Counted from the first letter of the stretch, positions 1 to 8,430 are shown. The stretch: DNA of 64,000 nucleotides from an uncultured Tateyamaria sp. (GCA_947501275.1 CANMVD010000004.1:310001-374000); one strand, 5' to 3'. The notes: generated from the sequence alone by a model not told the origin. Program-made: numbers and translations.

Positions 1-867
1 CCTGTGGCCATGCAGCAAGGTACATTGACCCCGATCTGGTTTGGCTCTGCAATTAACTCGTTCGGCGTCAAGGAACTGATGGAAGGGATCGCGACATACG
101 GCCCCGAACCACAGATCCAATCCGCGCAGCCGCGCGAAATTCTGCCCGAGGAATCAAAGGTGTCAGGCTTTGTCTTTAAAGTTCAGGCCAACATGGATCC
201 CAAACACCGGGACCGCGTCGCTTTTGTGCGTATGGCCTCTGGGCACTTCAAGCGCGGTATGAAACTGACCCATGTGCGCACCAAGAAACCCATGGCAATT
301 TCCAACCCTGTGATGTTCCTCGCGTCTGATCGGGAACTGGCCGAAGAGGCCTGGGCCGGTGATATCATCGGCATCCCCAACCACGGCCAATTGCGCATTG
401 GCGATACCTTGACCGAAGGAGAAGCGTTGCGTGTGACGGGTATCCCTTCCTTTGCCCCGGAACTGTTGCAGGGCGTCCGAGCCGGCGATCCCCTCAAGGC
501 CAAGCATCTGGAAAAGGCGTTGATGCAATTCGCCGAAGAAGGCGCTGCCAAGGTCTTCAAACCGTCCATTGGGTCTGGGTTTGTTGTGGGCGTTGTCGGG
601 CAGTTGCAATTTGAGGTACTCGCCAGCCGGATCGAGCTGGAATACGGGCTGCCCGTGCGGTTCGAACAGTCCCAATTCACCTCGGCCCGTTGGGTGAGCG
701 GCGACAAGCAAGCCGTTGAGAAGTTTAGCGATTCCAACAAGCAACACATTGCGCACGACCACGATGGCGACATCGTGTACCTGACACGCCTGCAATGGGA
801 CATTGACCGCGTCGAGCGGGACTACCCGGATGTGAAACTCACCGCGACCAAGGAAATGATGGTATAG
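1..867 (+). CDS. prfC: Peptide chain release factor 3 (RF3), C-terminal part
   Basis: RF3 is a translational GTPase that recycles RF1/RF2 from the ribosome after termination. The frame is open from the first base of the window, so the 5' end lies outside; 288 codons remain of a protein usually near 530 residues. The GTPase core (G1-G4 motifs) is missing, and what is seen is the end of the G domain (GSAINSFGVKELMEG, the G5-type region), the domain II beta barrel and the C-terminal RF3-specific domain (GVVGQLQFEVLASRIELEYG). The first in-frame ATG at 10 is not the real start. The next gene follows after 7 bases with its own ribosome binding site, so the two may be co-transcribed. Identification is by family resemblance over the whole remaining length and is firm. 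Confidence 0.93.
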   Translation, partial: PVAMQQGTLTPIWFGSAINSFGVKELMEGIATYGPEPQIQSAQPREILPEESKVSGFVFKVQANMDPKHRDRVAFVRMASGHFKRGMKLTHVRTKKPMAISNPVMFLASDRELAEEAWAGDIIGIPNHGQLRIGDTLTEGEALRVTGIPSFAPELLQGVRAGDPLKAKHLEKALMQFAEEGAAKVFKPSIGSGFVVGVVGQLQFEVLASRIELEYGLPVRFEQSQFTSARWVSGDKQAVEKFSDSNKQHIAHDHDGDIVYLTRLQWDIDRVERDYPDVKLTATKEMMV

Positions 868-874
868 AGGGGCA

Positions 875-1621
875 ATGATGTTCCTCGAACCGACCCTCTA
901 CCGCGGTGGCTATGCCAAGTTGATGAAGTATCTGGAACGGCGTCAAAGACCCTTCCACGATGCCGACAAGATCCTGCCCCCCCGCGACGTCAATCTGCGC
1001 AGGCTCTACCGTAAAACCGTGCCCAAGACGACCCAATCCATCGAAGATCTGCCGCGCTATGACGCACAACGCAAATGGTTGGAACTGCAGATCGAGTTTG
1101 AAGGCCAGTCAGAACTTTTTCGCCTTCATGCGATGGTGATTGCAATGTCACGGCGTACGGATCCTCCTGCGGATGCCCTGCCCCTTTTCTTTCGCATCTG
1201 GAACGAACAGGGCCCGCTGATGGCCAAGAAACTCTCGACACGCTGGTTGATTTCCGCAGCCACGACATTCGCTGATTGCGGTCAGAATGGTGATCAGCGC
1301 GCACTTGGGATGGGTCTGTCGTTGCTATTTGATCTGATCAAACTGCATGACAGCGAACGGCGCAATGCAGGGCTGAGCGGCGACACACCCGCCCCCTTTG
1401 TACGCCCCAAGGACCGTCCTCCCCTCGCCTATGACATGGCAGCCTATTCTTTTGAAAAGGGCGATCTGGATAAGGTCATGTTGGCCCGTCTGTGGCAATT
1501 GTCCGAACGTGATGCGACCATTGCGCCGCTGGCCGTTGCCATGTTGCGTATGGTCATGGTGGATCATCGCAGTATTTTCGGGCGCGCACAGGCGCTCAAA
1601 CCGCCAAAGCAACCAAAGTAG
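875..1621 (+). CDS. Conserved hypothetical protein, 248 aa
   Basis: I do not recognise a named family. The predicted protein is soluble, with no signal peptide and no convincing membrane segment, and is rich in Arg, Leu and Met with a likely all-helical fold. The first ATG at 875 is followed immediately by a second ATG; a purine-rich stretch (AGAGGGGC) lies just upstream and supports starting here. It sits 7 bases after prfC and 12 bases before a glycosyltransferase gene, both on the same strand, so it is probably in one transcript. Codon use resembles its neighbours. The context does not reveal a function. Confidence 0.7.
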   Translation: MMFLEPTLYRGGYAKLMKYLERRQRPFHDADKILPPRDVNLRRLYRKTVPKTTQSIEDLPRYDAQRKWLELQIEFEGQSELFRLHAMVIAMSRRTDPPADALPLFFRIWNEQGPLMAKKLSTRWLISAATTFADCGQNGDQRALGMGLSLLFDLIKLHDSERRNAGLSGDTPAPFVRPKDRPPLAYDMAAYSFEKGDLDKVMLARLWQLSERDATIAPLAVAMLRMVMVDHRSIFGRAQALKPPKQPK

Positions 1622-1633
1622 GAAGGGGCAATT

Positions 1634-2572
1634 GTGACTGTCCGCTGGGGCATATCTTCAACCATACTGGCCCCTACGCCCCAGATCTTACGCTTTGCAG
1701 CCTATCATTTGGAGCAGGGCGCGCACCGGCTTTACATCTACCTCGATGCACCAACGCCAGAGGCGTTCAACCATTTGAAGGCGCATCCGAAAATCCGTGT
1801 GCGCACCTGTGACAGTGCCTATTGGAACCAGCGCGGCGGGCGTCCGGACAAGCATCAGGTACGCCAATCCACCAACGCCACACATGCCTATAACCGCAAA
1901 CCCGAGGTGGATTGGTTGATCCACATGGACGTGGACGAGTTTCTGGTACCTCAGTTGTTGTCCGTTGATGACGTGCTTGCCCGATTGGGCGACAACACTG
2001 TGGCCGCGCGGGTCCGCCCGATGGAGTTGTTGGGCGGCAGCGCGGATGCGTTCAAGGCTTTCCTGCCGTCGGGTCCGGCGCGCGCCGACACGGTTACACA
2101 GATTTACCCGACCTATGGCAAACACTTGCGGGCTGGTTTTCTCAGCCATGTGGCGGGCAAGCTGTTTGTGCGCACAGGCCTGCCGGACATGACCATCCAG
2201 ATCCACAATGCCTTTCAGGACAATGCGATTTTGCAAGGCAGCACGGAGCTAGTGCAGGTCGATCTGGCCCATTGCCATGCCACCTCGTGGGAGGACTGGC
2301 ATGCGGCATTCAAATACCGGCTGGAACACGGATCATACCGCGCCGAATTGAAACCGGCGCTGGCGCGGGACAAAGGCGGTCTGTCAGTCCATGAACTCTT
2401 CCAATCCATTGCCTCCGAACAGGGGGATGCGGGCCTGCGCGCCTTTTACGACGAGGTTGTTGGCGACAGCCCGGACCTTCGGGCACGACTCGAGGCACAT
2501 GGGCTGTTGCGCAAGGTCAATCTGGATTTGGAGGCGCTGGCTGCCAAACACTTCCCCGACGCCTCTGTTTGA
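1634..2572 (+). CDS. Glycosyltransferase family 2-like protein (Glyco_tranf_2_4 type)
   Basis: A 312-residue protein of the group of glycosyltransferase-like proteins that roseobacters carry near polysaccharide or sulfotransferase genes. The N-terminal part has the start of a Rossmann-like GT-A fold (ILAPTPQILRFAAYHLEQGA), and residues about 95-105 hold the metal-binding DxD-type motif (HMDVDEFLVP). There is no membrane segment, so it is probably cytoplasmic or peripheral. The start is GTG at 1634 with GGAAGGGG upstream, giving the usual spacing. Acceptor and sugar are unknown. The GT-A assignment is strong from the motif; the biological role is inference. The gene is 12 bases after the preceding unknown gene. 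Confidence 0.8.
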   Translation: MTVRWGISSTILAPTPQILRFAAYHLEQGAHRLYIYLDAPTPEAFNHLKAHPKIRVRTCDSAYWNQRGGRPDKHQVRQSTNATHAYNRKPEVDWLIHMDVDEFLVPQLLSVDDVLARLGDNTVAARVRPMELLGGSADAFKAFLPSGPARADTVTQIYPTYGKHLRAGFLSHVAGKLFVRTGLPDMTIQIHNAFQDNAILQGSTELVQVDLAHCHATSWEDWHAAFKYRLEHGSYRAELKPALARDKGGLSVHELFQSIASEQGDAGLRAFYDEVVGDSPDLRARLEAHGLLRKVNLDLEALAAKHFPDASV

Positions 2573-2612
2573 CGCCAGTTCGCACCTTTGCTATGCACGC
2601 GCAGCATGTCGG

Positions 2613-2636
2613 GGCCCTACGCCCCCATATAGGGCC
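2613..2636. repeat. Stem-loop upstream of the helicase gene
   Basis: GGCCCTA at 2613-2619 is the reverse complement of TAGGGCC at 2630-2636, with a 10-base loop. It lies between the glycosyltransferase stop and the helicase start, in what is probably the helicase 5' leader. No T-run follows, so it is not a typical terminator. A role in leader folding or in cold control of the helicase is only a guess. Confidence 0.35.
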
Positions 2637-2697
2637 GCGCGGGCCGACATCACCAGACGCAGCGGGCCAAGTCAGTGTCCGCAACCCACGGACATAC

Positions 2698-4173
2698 ATG
2701 ACAAAATTTTCTGATCTGAACCTGAATTCCAAGGTACTCAAAGCCATCGACGAAGCTGGCTATGAAACCCCGACACCCATCCAGGCAGGTGCGATTCCTC
2801 CGGCACTTGAGGGACGGGACGTACTTGGCATCGCCCAGACGGGCACCGGCAAGACCGCCAGCTTTACCCTGCCCCTCATCACACAGCTTGCGCGCGGGCG
2901 CGCCCGGGCACGTATGCCACGTAGCCTCGTGCTTTGCCCGACACGGGAATTGGCTGCACAGGTTGCCGAGAATTTCGACACCTATTCCAAATATGTGAAG
3001 CTGACCAAGGCGCTGCTGATTGGTGGCGTCTCCTTCAAGGAACAGGACATTCTGATCGATAAAGGGGTCGATGTATTGATCGCGACACCCGGACGCCTGC
3101 TTGATCATTTCGAACGTGGCAAACTGATCCTGAATGACGTCAAAGTCATGGTGGTCGACGAAGCCGACCGGATGCTTGATATGGGGTTCATTCCCGACAT
3201 TGAACGCATCTTTGGTCTCACACCGTTTACACGTCAGACACTTTTCTTCTCCGCCACCATGGCGCCAGAGATCGAGCGTATCACCAATACCTTCCTGTCC
3301 AATCCTGAGCGGATCGAGGTGGCTCGTCAGGCCACGGCCTCCGAGACCATCGAACAGGGTGTTGTGATGTTCAAAGGCTCGCGTAAAGATCGCGAAGCCA
3401 GTGAAAAGCGCAAAGTCCTGCGTATGTTGATCGATGGCGAGGGTGAAAAGTGCACCAACGCAATCATCTTCTGCAATCGCAAGACGGATGTGGATATCGT
3501 CGCCAAGTCCCTGAAAAAATACGGATATGACGCAGCACCTATCCATGGTGATCTGGATCAGTCGCAACGCACCCGCACACTGGACGGCTTCCGGGCGGGC
3601 GATCTGCGCATTCTTGTAGCCTCTGACGTGGCCGCGCGCGGGCTGGACGTGCCGTCGGTCAGCCACGTGTTCAACTTTGACGTGCCGGGCCACCCAGAAG
3701 ACTATGTGCACCGGATTGGGCGCACAGGTCGTGCGGGTCGCGAAGGCAAGGCAATCACCATTTGTGTGCCACGCGACGAAAAGCAATTCGATGCTGTGGA
3801 AAAGCTGATCCAGAAAGAGATCACGCGCTTTGATAATCCGCTGAAGACGACCTCCACGGCGGCAAAGACAACAGACGCCGCGCCGGACGCAGTAGAAGAA
3901 AAGCCCAAGAGCACGCGCAGCCGTTCCCGCTCAAGCAGCAGCCGGACAAAAGCAGACACCAAGACCGAAGCGCCGGTCGAAACGACGACAGAGGCAAAAA
4001 ACGCATCTGCCGTCGAAGAAACGCCAAAGACGACGAGCAGCCGCAGCCGGTCATCTTCCAGCCGCAGTCGTTCCGTGGGACGTGATGATCGTGGCGGTAA
4101 CAAGGTTGTCGGACTTGGTGAACACACACCGACATTCATCGAAAAGAGCTTTGAAGAGCGGATGGCAAGCTAG
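2698..4173 (+). CDS. DEAD-box ATP-dependent RNA helicase, RhlE-like
   Basis: A 491-residue RNA helicase expected to unwind structured RNA in ribosome assembly or RNA decay. All core motifs are present: Q motif (FSDLNLN ... TPIQ), motif I AQTGTGKT, Ia PTRELA, II DEAD (VVDEADRMLDMGF), III SAT, and the C-terminal helicase domain with ARGLD and HRIGRTGR. The frame is open further upstream, but ATG at 2698 begins with MTKFSDLNLN exactly at the Q motif, and the extra 43 upstream codons look non-coding. After about residue 385 comes a basic, low-complexity tail with two Arg/Ser-rich blocks (SRSRSSSSR type) split by a Thr/Glu/Ala-rich linker, as in many alphaproteobacterial helicases. Which paralogue (RhlE or other) cannot be settled here. 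Confidence 0.93.
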   Translation: MTKFSDLNLNSKVLKAIDEAGYETPTPIQAGAIPPALEGRDVLGIAQTGTGKTASFTLPLITQLARGRARARMPRSLVLCPTRELAAQVAENFDTYSKYVKLTKALLIGGVSFKEQDILIDKGVDVLIATPGRLLDHFERGKLILNDVKVMVVDEADRMLDMGFIPDIERIFGLTPFTRQTLFFSATMAPEIERITNTFLSNPERIEVARQATASETIEQGVVMFKGSRKDREASEKRKVLRMLIDGEGEKCTNAIIFCNRKTDVDIVAKSLKKYGYDAAPIHGDLDQSQRTRTLDGFRAGDLRILVASDVAARGLDVPSVSHVFNFDVPGHPEDYVHRIGRTGRAGREGKAITICVPRDEKQFDAVEKLIQKEITRFDNPLKTTSTAAKTTDAAPDAVEEKPKSTRSRSRSSSSRTKADTKTEAPVETTTEAKNASAVEETPKTTSSRSRSSSSRSRSVGRDDRGGNKVVGLGEHTPTFIEKSFEERMAS

Positions 4174-4488
4174 AGCAATCTTCGAAAAATCTCGCTCATC
4201 TGGCGCTGCTAAAGATCAAAAGTCTCAAATCGCTAGCTGATAGACTTAAGTTCAAGTTGTTTAGAATCCGCAGTCATCACGCATAAAAATCACATTGGCT
4301 TTGCACAGTTTGTGCAACCCACGGGTGAACGACGGGCCAAGTCAGCTCAGCGAACAAATCTGCCATCGGATTTATGCGCCTCAAAGTCTGCAATGCGCAC
4401 TTTGCGGTGACCGCTTCGGTCTATGGCCGGGCTGCGGGCATGCGGAGTACGCAAAACAGCCATTGGCCCAGCACCCGAAGTCTAACCG
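4174..4488. other. Non-coding gap between helicase and LysR gene
   Basis: These 315 bases separate the 3' ends of two converging genes. I see no convincing ORF, no tRNA and no hairpin followed by a T-run. The one clear structure is a perfect palindrome at 4301-4317. The stretch 4180-4300 is more AT-rich than its surroundings. It may hold the terminators of both genes in a form I cannot recognise. Confidence 0.5.
4301..4317. repeat. Perfect inverted repeat in intergenic DNA
   Basis: TTGCACA-GTT-TGTGCAA, 7-base arms with a 3-base centre. It could be a regulator site or the root of a weak terminator hairpin, but no T-run follows on either strand and no start codon is close. Confidence 0.4.
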
Positions 4489-5343
4489 TCAGGTCGCGCG
4501 ACGTATCGCATCCGCCATGGCTTCAGCCAAGTCTCGAGGGGCGTTGTCGCCAATAAAGATGGACCTCTTGAACTTTGGCAAAGGTGGAAAATTATCCTTT
4601 GAGGTCAGTACTTTCATGCCCTCTTCGACGCTATCTTGATAAATGACACCAACGGCGAACCCGGCCCGGATCGCCGCCTTTTGGCTCATGATACCCGTAC
4701 AGGCAAAGGCGACGTTGTACGCGCGGCCTTGCTGGTTCAGCGACACCTTTGGCAATTCTGCAAGCCAGCATCCATGGTCAATGATTGCAAGTGGCACGGG
4801 ATCGTCTCCCTTGAGATTAAGCACCTCGCTTGCTGCCCAAACGGCTTGCTGTTCGCGGAAAACCTCGCCCGGGACGGTTGTGACCGCAGAGCAGACCGCA
4901 ATATCCAATTTGTCCGCCCGGACCGCATCTCCAAAACCGGCTGTGCAACCCGATGTCGCGACGACCTCGACACCCGGATTGGATCGGCGGAAGTCTGACA
5001 GGGCTTTCTCCAAGACGCCCTCGTCGAAATCCTCTGGAATACCGACCCGTATGCGACCGTTCAGAGGTTCGGCAAAGAGTGACCTGATCCCCGCCAGTTC
5101 CGCCAAGCTACGCCGCGCGGCAGGCAACAGCTTTTCCCCGCTCGGCGAGAGGGACATGCCTTTCCCATCGCGCAGGAACAGCGATGTGCCCAACTCTTCC
5201 TCCAGTTTACGCAATTGCACGCTGATCGCGGATTGACTGCGGTTCAAGCGAGACGCGGCCAAGGTCAGGTTTTTGCAATCTGCAATCTCGACAAATGTCT
5301 TCAAAAGGTTGCCGTCGGTGAAATCACGTTCGTTTTTGTGCAT
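4489..5343 (-). CDS. LysR-family transcriptional regulator
   Basis: A 284-residue LysR regulator. The N-terminal winged helix-turn-helix is clear (LLKTFVEIADCKNLTLAASRL, then SQSAISVQLRKLEEELG), followed by the effector-binding domain with the usual RIRVGIPEDF start of its first subdomain. A GTG 12 bases further out (5355) could also serve as start; ATG at 5343 was chosen because it still precedes the whole HTH. It is divergent from the four-gene set that begins at 5429, with 85 bases between, so by the usual LysR arrangement it probably controls that set and itself. The inducer is unknown; the target genes hint at sulfur or oxidative/quinone stress. Confidence 0.88.
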   Translation of the reverse strand: MHKNERDFTDGNLLKTFVEIADCKNLTLAASRLNRSQSAISVQLRKLEEELGTSLFLRDGKGMSLSPSGEKLLPAARRSLAELAGIRSLFAEPLNGRIRVGIPEDFDEGVLEKALSDFRRSNPGVEVVATSGCTAGFGDAVRADKLDIAVCSAVTTVPGEVFREQQAVWAASEVLNLKGDDPVPLAIIDHGCWLAELPKVSLNQQGRAYNVAFACTGIMSQKAAIRAGFAVGVIYQDSVEEGMKVLTSKDNFPPLPKFKRSIFIGDNAPRDLAEAMADAIRRAT

Positions 5344-5428
5344 CACATCGTTCACATCATTTCATTTTATTAAACGTAACGTGCCCCCTACATCTCAGTC
5401 AAGCAACGACCACTCAAGGGACAAGACG

Positions 5429-5782
5429 ATGACCGACCAAGACCAGATCATTGCAACTGTGACCGACTACATCGAAGGCATCCGCGATGGCAGTGGCGCC
5501 CGTGTCGCCAAGGCATTCTATTCAAGCGTTAATCTGAACTCGCTGGATGCGGATGGAAATCTGGTGCTGACGCCGCGCAGCGCGCTTGAGACGTTGGCGG
5601 ATAGTGGGACACTTCCCCCGAACACCAGCGAGATCACTCATGTAGAGATCAACAACGACATGGCTCTGGTCAAGGTCACCATTGATCTGCCGACATTCCA
5701 GTTCTTCGACTTGCTCACGCTGCTGCGGCTGAATGTAGGCTGGAAGATCGTCTCCAAGACCTACACGACGGTCAACAAGTAA
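5429..5782 (+). CDS. NTF2-like / lumazine-binding-like small protein
   Basis: A 117-residue protein of the cone-shaped NTF2-like fold, closest in pattern to the putative lumazine-binding family (Lumazine_bd_2): an N-terminal helix (IIATVTDYIEGIRDGSG), a middle part carrying AFYSS and LNSLDADG, and C-terminal strands ending GWKIVSKTYTTV. It has no signal peptide. ATG at 5429 was chosen over in-frame codons further upstream because those overlap the divergent LysR gene. Its catalytic or binding role cannot be read; proteins of this type often sit beside oxidoreductases or stress operons. It is the first gene of the set likely controlled by the divergent LysR regulator. Confidence 0.75.
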   Translation: MTDQDQIIATVTDYIEGIRDGSGARVAKAFYSSVNLNSLDADGNLVLTPRSALETLADSGTLPPNTSEITHVEINNDMALVKVTIDLPTFQFFDLLTLLRLNVGWKIVSKTYTTVNK

Positions 5783-5815
5783 GGCTCAACGCTCAATTCG
5801 ATAGGAGGTACAGAC

Positions 5816-6358
5816 ATGACATTCCGCAAGATCACAGGCACCGTAATTGTCTTGGCGTCGTTGGCGATAACGCCCGCATTTGCTGACATCAGTGAAGCCC
5901 GTAATTTCTACCAGTTTGAACCAACGGTTCTGACGTCTGGCCAACCCAGTGCCGACCAATTGTCAGAAGCCGCAGACGATGGCATCGAAGTTGTGATCAA
6001 CCTCGTTCCCGAATCTGAGGGAATCTACAACCCGCAAGAAGGAGAGATACTGGCGGCTCAAGGCGTTGAATACATCCATGTGCCCGTCAACTGGCGTGAC
6101 CCTAAATCGGAGGAATTTCAGAACTTTCTGAACGCCATGGACCGCGTAGGAGATCGAAAGGTTCTTGTCCATTGCTGGGCCAATGCCCGTGCTTCTGCCC
6201 TTGTCGCAGCGCATCGCGCCATCACTGCGCCAGATACACGCGCGGCCGAGCTTGAGCAGTTGGAAACGATCTGGAGCGACGTCGCAGGTTATGACTTTGC
6301 CCGAAACACGGTTTGGCAGACGTTTCTGGCCGACAACATCACAGAGGCCGCACAATGA
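5816..6358 (+). CDS. Exported tyrosine-phosphatase-like protein (DUF442/BLH type)
   Basis: A 180-residue protein with a clear signal peptide (MTFRKITGTVIVLASLAITP, cleavage after AFA near residue 23), so the mature protein is periplasmic. The body matches the dual-specificity phosphatase fold of the DUF442 / beta-lactamase-hydrolase-like group: SGQPSADQL near residue 41 and the P-loop VHCWANARAS with Cys120 and Arg125. The spacing is C-X4-R, one residue shorter than the classical C-X5-R; DUF442 proteins share this short loop. A good Shine-Dalgarno (AGGAGGT) precedes ATG 5816. The stop overlaps the rhodanese start (ATGA). DUF442 domains are often linked to sulfide and persulfide metabolism, which fits the next gene; substrate is unknown. 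Confidence 0.82.
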   Translation: MTFRKITGTVIVLASLAITPAFADISEARNFYQFEPTVLTSGQPSADQLSEAADDGIEVVINLVPESEGIYNPQEGEILAAQGVEYIHVPVNWRDPKSEEFQNFLNAMDRVGDRKVLVHCWANARASALVAAHRAITAPDTRAAELEQLETIWSDVAGYDFARNTVWQTFLADNITEAAQ

Positions 6359-7197
6359 TGCAGGGGCCTTTGATATCAGCAGACGAATTGAAAACCGTCA
6401 TTGATGCTCCAAACGTCAAAATCTTCGATGTGCGTGGCACGTGGGCATCGCCCGCACGGGCCTTGCCAGGCGACTATGACGCAGGGCACATCCCCAGTGC
6501 TGTCTTCCTGGATTGGACTCAACACTTCATCACGCAGGACGTGGCACCCGGATTGGCCGCCATCGCGGATGAAGCAAAGGCGCGCGCGTCCTTTATGGCG
6601 CTAGGAATCAATGAAGGCGATCTTGTCGTGCTCTATGACGCGTCTTCGCACATGCACGCGGGTCGGATTTGGTTGGCCATGCGGCACTGGGGATTTGAAA
6701 ACGTAAGAGTTCTGGACGGCGGGTGGATCAATTGGAAAAACCTAGGGATGCAGGTTTCGACAGTGTCGTCCGTGCCCGGAACAGGCAACTTCGTTCCCAA
6801 ATATGTGCCCGGCCTGAAACTTGATCTGGAGGAATTTCTTGCGCTTCACGACAGCGCCTGTGTCATCGACGCACGCGGGGCCGCAAATTATGCAGGCAAC
6901 CCGGATGATCCACGCAGTGGTCACATTCCAGGTGCGTTGAATGTTCCGTTCAGCGCAATGCTTGATCCGGACAGCGGCACGTTTCTGGACGCCGACACGA
7001 TCGTAAAGGTCTTGGATGAACGCGCGCCCGGCTGGGCATCCAAACCACTGATCGCGTCTTGTGGCTCTGGGTATGCCGCCACGGTTGTCCTCTTGGCGCT
7101 CGCGATGATCAACAAGCCCGGCATCCTTTTCGACGGATCTTTTGCTGTTTGGAAACAAGACCCGGACCGCCCTGTCGCGCAAATGCACGCCCCCTAA
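6355..7197 (+). CDS. Two-domain rhodanese (sulfurtransferase)
   Basis: A 280-residue protein with two rhodanese domains, like thiosulfate or 3-mercaptopyruvate sulfurtransferases, which move sulfane sulfur to a thiophilic acceptor. The N-terminal domain (KIFDVRG, GHIPSAVFLDW) is the inactive copy: its catalytic loop reads VLYDASSHMHAGR with Asp in place of Cys. The C-terminal domain (VIDARG, SGHIPGALNVPF) has the active loop SCGSGYAATV, close to CGSGVTA of the SseA type. No signal peptide is seen, so it is cytoplasmic. The start ATG at 6355 overlaps the stop of the phosphatase gene, which gives translational coupling. Together with the DUF442-like phosphatase it suggests reactive-sulfur handling. 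Confidence 0.9.
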   Translation: MMQGPLISADELKTVIDAPNVKIFDVRGTWASPARALPGDYDAGHIPSAVFLDWTQHFITQDVAPGLAAIADEAKARASFMALGINEGDLVVLYDASSHMHAGRIWLAMRHWGFENVRVLDGGWINWKNLGMQVSTVSSVPGTGNFVPKYVPGLKLDLEEFLALHDSACVIDARGAANYAGNPDDPRSGHIPGALNVPFSAMLDPDSGTFLDADTIVKVLDERAPGWASKPLIASCGSGYAATVVLLALAMINKPGILFDGSFAVWKQDPDRPVAQMHAP

Positions 7198-7226
7198 CAA
7201 AACACCTATCAGAATTGGAATTGCCC

Positions 7227-7817
7227 ATGACTTCCGTGCTTCACGTCACGTCCAGCGTGCGCCAAAATGGCTCTGCGTCCCTCAAGGGTGGGCACAAGGT
7301 TATTGAACGCTTGCAAGGCCTTCACAAAACACTCACCGTTACGACCCGTGCCGCAAGTGATGAGGTCGCGTTTCTGACCGAAGACTGGGTCGGGGCCAGC
7401 TTCACCCCAGCCGGTGCACGCACCCCCGATCAACACGCGACATTGGCGACGTCTGATACGCTGGCACAAGAGCTTCTCGATGCTGATATTCTGGTCATCT
7501 CGGCCTCGATGTATAACTTCGGCCTGCCTGCCGCGCTAAAGGCATGGGTCGATCACGTAGCGCGCCCGGGCCTCACATTCCGCCCGGACCCGGACCAAAC
7601 CTATGTGGGGCTCGCCACCGGCAAAACGGCGTATATCGTTGTTGCAACCGGCGAAACACCGGTGATGGGAGAGATGGATTTCGTGTCGCCCTACTTGGTT
7701 CACGTGCTTGGGTTCCTGGGCATTACAGATGTGCATGTCATTGCAGCGGATATGACCGTAGTGGACCCGGCGTCTCTGGATAGCCGGGTCGCAGAGCAAA
7801 TCGACGCATTGTTCTAG
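7227..7817 (+). CDS. azoR: FMN-dependent NADH-azoreductase / NAD(P)H quinone reductase
   Basis: A 196-residue flavodoxin-fold protein of the AzoR family, which reduces azo dyes and, more physiologically, quinones by two electrons at the expense of NADH. Recognisable parts are the N-terminal phosphate-binding strand and loop (VLHVTSSVRQNGSAS), the FMN loop SASMYNFGLPAALKAWVDH and the motif VVATGETP. It starts at ATG 7227; upstream in-frame codons lie inside the rhodanese gene and are not needed. It is the last gene of the LysR-associated set and converges with the flavin reductase gene, with only 4 bases between stop codons. Confidence 0.88.
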   Translation: MTSVLHVTSSVRQNGSASLKGGHKVIERLQGLHKTLTVTTRAASDEVAFLTEDWVGASFTPAGARTPDQHATLATSDTLAQELLDADILVISASMYNFGLPAALKAWVDHVARPGLTFRPDPDQTYVGLATGKTAYIVVATGETPVMGEMDFVSPYLVHVLGFLGITDVHVIAADMTVVDPASLDSRVAEQIDALF

Positions 7818-7821
7818 GCGC

Positions 7822-8430
7822 TCATCCAGCAGCCGGCCGATCAAGACTGAACAGATCAGACACGGCTGTATAATCGCGATAGCCAAGTCGGGCGAGCGGT
7901 TGGAATTTGGTCACATCGAAGATGCCATCAATCAGGTATTCGTCGCACAGATGGATCCCTGTGACCTCGCCAAAGACCACGATGTTGGCCTCTCCAGGCA
8001 GATCAACGACTTTGACCAGCTTGCACTCCATACTGGCCGGAGCGGCTGCAACGCGCGAACATGCGATGGTGGCGCAGTCTGCGCGCTCCAACCCCGCAAG
8101 ATCGAACTCGTCTACGTCGCGTGGCGCAGGGGCCGAGGTCGCGTTCATTGCATCGCGCATCTCAAACCCAACGACGTTCACGCAGAACACGCCTGTATCG
8201 ATGATGTTGCCGACGGAGTCCTTGCCGCGCATCCGATCCGCTTTGCTGGCGGTCGAGGCGAACATGACTTGGGGCGGCGCATATGACACCCCGTTGAAGA
8301 ACGAATAGGGTGCGAGGTTCTCCGAGCCATCAATCCCACGTGTCGAAATCCAACCGATCGGGCGCGGTGTGATGAGCGCATTAAAGGGGTTGTGTGGCAG
8401 ACCGTGGCCATCGCGCGGTTCATAGAACAT
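7822..8430 (-). CDS. Flavin reductase-like, FMN-binding split-barrel protein
   Basis: A 202-residue protein of the flavin reductase-like family that binds FMN in a split barrel. Family signs are NPFNALITPRPIGWISTRG at the N terminus and LAPYSFFNGVSYAPPQVMFAS, typical of the group that uses NAD(P)H to reduce flavin or that acts as a stand-alone FMN protein. It is soluble. It lies 63 bases downstream of a PEBP-family gene on the same strand and could share its transcript. The partner oxygenase, if any, is not in the window. Confidence 0.88.
   Translation of the reverse strand: MFYEPRDGHGLPHNPFNALITPRPIGWISTRGIDGSENLAPYSFFNGVSYAPPQVMFASTASKADRMRGKDSVGNIIDTGVFCVNVVGFEMRDAMNATSAPAPRDVDEFDLAGLERADCATIACSRVAAAPASMECKLVKVVDLPGEANIVVFGEVTGIHLCDEYLIDGIFDVTKFQPLARLGYRDYTAVSDLFSLDRPAAG

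Noticed and set aside
2650-3786. A 378-codon open frame opposite the DEAD-box helicase
   Set aside because: The helicase motifs on the other strand explain this region; the antisense protein has no recognisable domain.
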